Source: Bacteroidales bacterium
Lineage (GTDB): Bacteria > Bacteroidota > Bacteroidia > Bacteroidales > VadinHA17
NCBI GenBank assembly: GCA_031285575.1
Contig: JAITVX010000245.1
Span: 1-17,912, forward strand
DNA length: 17,912 nt
Direction: 5' to 3'
The notes below the pieces were generated by a model. The model was not told the DNA's origin, ran no database searches, and saw nothing but the letters and a program-made list of their open reading frames with translations. Position numbers and translations under genes: made by a program. Below, one piece after another: positions 14,801-17,912 of this stretch; within the stretch, counting starts at the first letter, position 1; every line of letters begins with the position of its first letter.

Positions 14801-17172
14801 TCTACCTTACCGTTACCCAGGGCGTAACATACCAGTGGACGCGCATTACCGGCACGCACAACGAATACGTTGACAACACCCAGAGCATCTATGCCGACCG
14901 CGAAGGCGTATATGTAGTTGCCGTAACCGACCGGTTCGGATGCGTTCAGGAAGCAAGCGTGGAAGTAACAGAGAAGCCGCAATACTATCCCGTAATAGAT
15001 GCGCCGCGCGACACTATATGCCAGGGCGACATAATGGAGCTGAGCGTTCAGGCGCCCGAAGGCTCTACATACCTCTGGAGCACCGGCGAAACAACACCGG
15101 CTATAAAGTTCGACAACCCTGCGATATGGGGCAAAATGGTTTACCGGGTTGAAGTAACATACCCCGAAGGCTGCACATTCACAACGCTCGACAGTGTAAT
15201 GGTGAACATGGCTCCGCGCCAGCCCGAAATAACGGTAGTGGGCTCGAACAGCATCTGCCCCGACCGCTCGGTAGCGCTCATTGCAACCAAAAACGACGGC
15301 TATAACTACCAGTGGCGCATTGAAACCGCCCCCGGCGTGTGGGAAAACTATCATGACGGCGGACAGTCGTCGGGCATAGTGGTTAACGAGAACGGAAGGT
15401 ATCAGGTAACAGTTACCGACAAGCTCACCGGCTGCAGCAGCACATCGGAAATACTCAACCTGGAAACACTGTCGTCGGGCACCATCGATATATTCCCGGC
15501 AGGCCCCATAAGCCTGTGCGAAACAGGAGGCTTTGTAAGGCTCGAAGCCATGCGCGACGATGTGCTCTACGAATGGAGCACCGGCGAAAAAACCAAAAGC
15601 ATTACCGTTACCCAAACCGGAGTTTACAGCGTAACAGCCATACAGATACTTCCCGGCGCCGAGTGCAGAGTAAAGAGCAAGCCCGTGGTTGTACGCCCCG
15701 GCTCGCTCATACCGCCTCCCGGAATAACGGCAAACGGCCCAACCGACTTCTGCGAAGGCGGCACGGTAACACTGTCAACCAACAGCTTCCCGCCCAACGG
15801 CCTCTACACATGGTATCGCTGGACACCGACCGACACCACGCTTGTGGGCAACTGGAGAACCGTCGATGTTAACGAATCGGGCGAGTATGTTCTGGCATTT
15901 GACGACATTAACGGCTGCCGCGTGCACTCGAACGTTATAAGCGTAACGGTACGCCCGCTGCCCGAAGCTGTTGTTTCGCCTTTCGGAATACTTACGGTAT
16001 GCGAAAACACAACCATTACGCTCAGCGCCAACGAAGGCCCCGGCTACAGCTACCAGTGGTCGGCCCCGGGCAACCCCACAACACGCAACATAGAAGCCGG
16101 GGTGGGAGTATATACCGTAAAAGTAACCACTCCGCAGGGATGCTTTGCCGTGTCGAACCCGGTTGAGGTGCGCGAGTCGGCTGTGCAGGCACCGGCTCCG
16201 TCGGCCTCAGGCGCTGCCGTATGCCCTGGCACAACAGCCCTGCTTACAGCCACATCGACAATAGACAACGCCGAGTTTCTGTGGTGGGACGCCGCAACGG
16301 GCGGCAACCAAACCGGAGCGGGCGACGTTTACGAAACGCCTGCCCTTGCCGGCAACCTCACGGTGTGGGTAAGCGTACACTCCGAACTGATGTGCGAAAG
16401 CCCGCGCAGCGCAGTTGTTGCAACAGTAATAGATGAAGAACAGGCAGATATTGCTACACCCGACAACATGCAACTGTGCGTTGCCGGCGCTCCGGTTGCG
16501 CTCGATGCAACCCCGGCTGGAGGGGTATTCAGCGGCGCCGGCGTAACGGGCAACAGCTTCGATCCCGCACTTGCAGGCGCAGGCACACACCTGATATACT
16601 ATACCATAACAACACCATCCGGATGCCTGAGCACCGACAGCATACAGGCAGACGTGCAGCCCGTGCCGCAGGCAGTATTCAATAATGCACCGGCAGCAGC
16701 CGTATGCTACAGCGAGCTGCCCATAACGCTCGACGTTACCCCGGCAGGCGGCACACTGACAGGCGCCGGAGTAACAGGCATGGTATTCGACCCCTCAGCC
16801 GCCGGCACGGGCAGCCACTGGATAGTATATACGGTAACCGCCGGCGCCTGCACCGCCAAAGACTCGGTGATGATAACCGTTGTGCAGCCGTTGTTTACGG
16901 TAACGGCGCCCTCTCCGCTAATGGCCGGCGACGTGGTTGACCTGCGCACCTGGGTTGCATCTGCCGACCCCACGCTTGCATACACCTTCTTCAGCAACGC
17001 CACCGGAACCGTAATAACCGCTCCCGGCACCGCCACCATACCCACGGGCGAAACCGTATGGTACGTCATGGCCACCGACGCTAACGGCTGCCAGAGCGAG
17101 AAAAAAGAGATACGCATTACGTCAGGGCTGCAGAAAACCGGCCCCATATACAGGGTACCGAATAACTGGTAG
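11869..17172 (+). CDS. Giant exported surface protein: nine GG-Cys repeats plus Ig-like module array
   Basis: The 1767-residue protein has a signal peptide at 1-23 (RFAILSLLAATFFSASVLAQ). Residues 30-254 hold nine [FY]-x-G-G...Cys repeats. From about 260 to 1437 come about fifteen modules of 70-90 residues, each with an early Cys (CxG type), a central W (often LWSNGATT or EWSTGE), a GxYxVxV strand and a final GC. Then follow an Ig-like CHU_C-type module (about 1438-1523), two related modules with TPAGG..(S/T)GAGVTG (about 1524-1674) and a last module (1675-1767). The chain ends at VPNNW with no recognisable type IX sorting domain. It is likely an adhesin or matrix-like protein outside the cell. 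The start is TTG at 11869, directly after an in-frame TAA; no ATG precedes the signal peptide, so start or assembly error is uncertain. The next in-frame ATG is codon 40, past the signal. Confidence 0.85.
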   Translation: MPYRFAILSLLAATFFSASVLAQSGGDAIFAGGDSEETWMGCTPDFVYLGGGDQPVTGMYSGGSSVVVILDCAVPEQLIENTPSPFTGGAGTGVAVTCGMPTVLNPAGEEPAGLFKGGPSNDFFVDCLAKPSIIDVNLPMFQGGRSYLEILDCNQQLLGEATLFAGGASRSVAVMCNEILIAGGGSFFGGSSSLMLTETACVIIEETLTGASIYGGDDSRGLIEACANPVMLGDEPMGGYFRGGNSAGLTAVDCYVPPCLDLEPAVITPLGVVPVCVGKNIVLEASPAAHWLWQRMSTPGNWEDISTGGQISIDSDAAGDYRLISFGSAAGCIDTSETFTAYFIDEIPKPVVTIDGSGLICQGGSIALHSTAAHAYLWSNGATTQTVWVTEGGEYTVTITDANGCEATSNPVTMTESPFPAPAATITPAGTTELCMGESQTLTANSGMAAYLWSNGETTQSITVSAAGKYTVRITDINGCEATADTVEIAVNDIRPVISHPEGLMIICYGTPVTLSLAPHTGAIPEDIRWYRDGSATPFATGNRILVTEVGFYSATLDTLNCTFNAPQVEVISNNATIPPASITPAHPVLCAGGTVMLTAGEAINYRWSTGEDTRTITVSAAGTYTVTVEDEFGCPSSASFVLNEVEVTIKPEIEAVTGQLALCPGASVTLRASEGVAFEWSNGATTQEITVGYADADSYTVTAYDANGCAVTSAPAEVLAVAEITPEVNAGIAVICGSSPLNLSVSPVDDTYTYEWSTGETADFIDVVVPGAYSVTIITAEGCRFTSAPVTVTQAPEPAIPVITSNFSIIDNTITVCSEQLDEVELASSEAASYLWSTGEETRSIFVAGAGKYAITVEYANGCAATSDTVTIVTVDVSISIETAGNQTQLCPGGSIAMTVDGADPGSLYEWFRNGESIYGAYSASYTATEPGSYHAVAVTPDGCTGIAYPVEITGYPTTPPVISSGGSLDICPNVPLYLTVTQGVTYQWTRITGTHNEYVDNTQSIYADREGVYVVAVTDRFGCVQEASVEVTEKPQYYPVIDAPRDTICQGDIMELSVQAPEGSTYLWSTGETTPAIKFDNPAIWGKMVYRVEVTYPEGCTFTTLDSVMVNMAPRQPEITVVGSNSICPDRSVALIATKNDGYNYQWRIETAPGVWENYHDGGQSSGIVVNENGRYQVTVTDKLTGCSSTSEILNLETLSSGTIDIFPAGPISLCETGGFVRLEAMRDDVLYEWSTGEKTKSITVTQTGVYSVTAIQILPGAECRVKSKPVVVRPGSLIPPPGITANGPTDFCEGGTVTLSTNSFPPNGLYTWYRWTPTDTTLVGNWRTVDVNESGEYVLAFDDINGCRVHSNVISVTVRPLPEAVVSPFGILTVCENTTITLSANEGPGYSYQWSAPGNPTTRNIEAGVGVYTVKVTTPQGCFAVSNPVEVRESAVQAPAPSASGAAVCPGTTALLTATSTIDNAEFLWWDAATGGNQTGAGDVYETPALAGNLTVWVSVHSELMCESPRSAVVATVIDEEQADIATPDNMQLCVAGAPVALDATPAGGVFSGAGVTGNSFDPALAGAGTHLIYYTITTPSGCLSTDSIQADVQPVPQAVFNNAPAAAVCYSELPITLDVTPAGGTLTGAGVTGMVFDPSAAGTGSHWIVYTVTAGACTAKDSVMITVVQPLFTVTAPSPLMAGDVVDLRTWVASADPTLAYTFFSNATGTVITAPGTATIPTGETVWYVMATDANGCQSEKKEIRITSGLQKTGPIYRVPNNW

Positions 17173-17316
17173 CTTTTCTTAGCTGTAACGGAACTTCGGG
17201 CAGCCCCTTTTTGTTGAAACTGCCGTAATACGTAGATGTTTCCCCCGGAATTTTTATTATAATTTTACTGCGTAAATAAACAATTTACTAACATACATAT
17301 TGACCACAAACCACCC

Positions 17317-17429
17317 GTCATTGCGAAACCGGCATGCAACACGTCATTGCGAAGCAACTTGTTGCTGAAGCAATCCAGTGGTTGCGTCTTTCTGGATTGC
17401 TTCACCCCTGCGGGGCTACAGCAATGACG
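17317..17429. repeat. REP/MITE-like repeat (copy 3)
   Basis: The left arm CGTCATTGCGAAGCAAC...GAAGCAATCCAG (17342-17378) and right arm TGGATTGCTTCAC...CAGCAATGACG (about 17393-17429) form the palindrome. An additional truncated arm, CGTCATTGCGAAA (17317-17329), lies just before. The outer tails seen in copies 1 and 2 are absent. The arms carry internal small hairpins (GCAAC-TT-GTTGC and CCCC-TGC-GGGG). Confidence 0.75.
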
Positions 17430-17440
17430 AAAAAGCTTCT

Positions 17441-17544
17441 GCAACCGTGTTGCACCGCTGCAGGACACTTGCGCGGCTTCGCGCAACCGTGTTGCAGCAC
17501 TGCAGGATACTTGCGCGGCTCCGCGCAACCATGCCGCACCACTG
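17441..17544. repeat. Tandem repeat array B, 2.5 x 42 bp
   Basis: Two full 42-bp units (17441-17482, 17483-17524) and a degenerate 20-base third (17525-17544). Each unit carries GCAAC-CGT-GTTGC and, across the end of the unit, TTGCGC-GGCTTC-GCGCAA (or GGCTCC), both able to form hairpins. It begins 11 bases after the palindromic repeat copy 3. Frames remain open through it because the period is divisible by three. Confidence 0.85.
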
Positions 17545-17580
17545 TAAAGCATCTTTTATTAACATTTAAAAATATATATT

Positions 17581-17912
17581 ATGGGAATTGAAAATTTACA
17601 TCTTGTACACCTTACCAACAATGCGCACTTCCAGCTGCAAACGCAGTTAGGCAACCTCATTGTTGAAACCGGAGCCGCAGCGCTCAATATTGAACCGCTC
17701 TACAACACGTGGCACACGAACTTCCGGCAGGAAGACACGGCCATTAAGAAAATACTCAAAAGTCCGCTTACCGAAAGCATGAAAGCGGCCGACCACCGGC
17801 GCGACGTATCCTATCGCGCAATAGCAGAAACAAACCGCGCCGCCCTTAACCACTTCTGGGCAGAGGCACGCACAGCCGCCACGCGCCTGCAGATTGTGCT
17901 CGACACCTACGG
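17581..17912 (+). CDS. DUF6261-like protein, partial at the window edge
   Basis: An ATG at 17581 opens a frame with no stop up to the edge of the window, giving 110 residues and a partial codon. The start MGIENLHLVHLTNNAHFQL and the later segment AADHRRDVSYRAIAE followed by a helix with LNHF resemble the DUF6261 family, common in Bacteroidales and of unknown function. The visible part looks helical and soluble, with no signal peptide. It lies on the same strand as the surface-protein gene, 408 bases downstream and separated by repeats, so it is probably transcribed on its own. Family assignment is from memory of the sequence pattern and is fairly, not fully, sure. Confidence 0.75.
   Translation, partial: MGIENLHLVHLTNNAHFQLQTQLGNLIVETGAAALNIEPLYNTWHTNFRQEDTAIKKILKSPLTESMKAADHRRDVSYRAIAETNRAALNHFWAEARTAATRLQIVLDTY

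Larger units (their letters stand above)
17173..17580. other. Intergenic region with palindromic and tandem repeats
   Basis: It holds the third copy of the palindromic repeat (17317-17429) and tandem array B (17441-17544), followed by an AT-rich leader for the gene at 17581. A possible short hairpin GCTG (17182-17185)/CAGC (17201-17204) before five T residues (17208-17212) is too weak to call as a terminator. ORFs here read through repeats and are not genes. Confidence 0.6.

Noticed and set aside
17182..17212. Rho-independent terminator after the giant gene
   Set aside because: The stem is only four pairs before a five-T run, with no extended inner pairing.

Overview
The window looks like a chromosomal segment of a Bacteroidota bacterium, most likely of the order Bacteroidales. 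The signs are a Bacteroidetes-type ClpC, a DUF6261-like gene at the right edge, secreted FGE/SUMF1-like and Ig-like array proteins with AT-rich leaders, no obvious Shine-Dalgarno sites, and one good TTTG-N20-(C/T)AnnTTTG promoter. Species cannot be told from the sequence.

Layout. Positions 1-404 hold a long imperfect palindrome (56-197) and an AT-rich leader to clpC (405-2939, +), the AAA+ unfoldase partner of ClpP. Converging on it is a six-gene minus-strand operon (9291 to 2989). In order of transcription it encodes an HdrC-like two-cluster ferredoxin, an HdrB-like CCG protein, a short HdrA/QmoA-like FAD protein, a second small HdrC-like ferredoxin, a membrane NarI/HdrE-like plus HdrD-like fusion of the FadF/EMO type, and a DegT-family PLP aminotransferase. 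The last three junctions are ATGA start/stop overlaps and the first two are 3-nt gaps, so the set is tightly coupled. The genes together look like a soluble flavin/iron-sulfur hub wired to a membrane quinone-reactive module; the electron donor is not visible.

The divergent region 9292-9756 carries the operon promoter and a half copy of the palindromic repeat. Then come two plus-strand genes for exported proteins: an FGE/SUMF1-fold protein without the catalytic cysteines (9757-11484), and a 1767-residue surface protein (11869-17172). The latter has nine N-terminal [FY]-x-G-G...Cys repeats, then about fifteen Ig-like C...W...GC modules and four further modules. The spacer between these genes holds three exact-length 42-bp tandem repeats. 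The spacer after the large gene holds another palindromic repeat copy and a second, different 42-bp tandem array. The window ends inside a DUF6261-like gene (17581 to the edge).

Most unusual are the HdrCBA-C-EMO-DegT operon, the GG-Cys repeat domain of the large surface protein, its apparent TTG start directly behind an in-frame stop, and the two 42-bp hairpin-containing arrays. clpC is visibly more AT-rich than the operon and the surface-protein genes.
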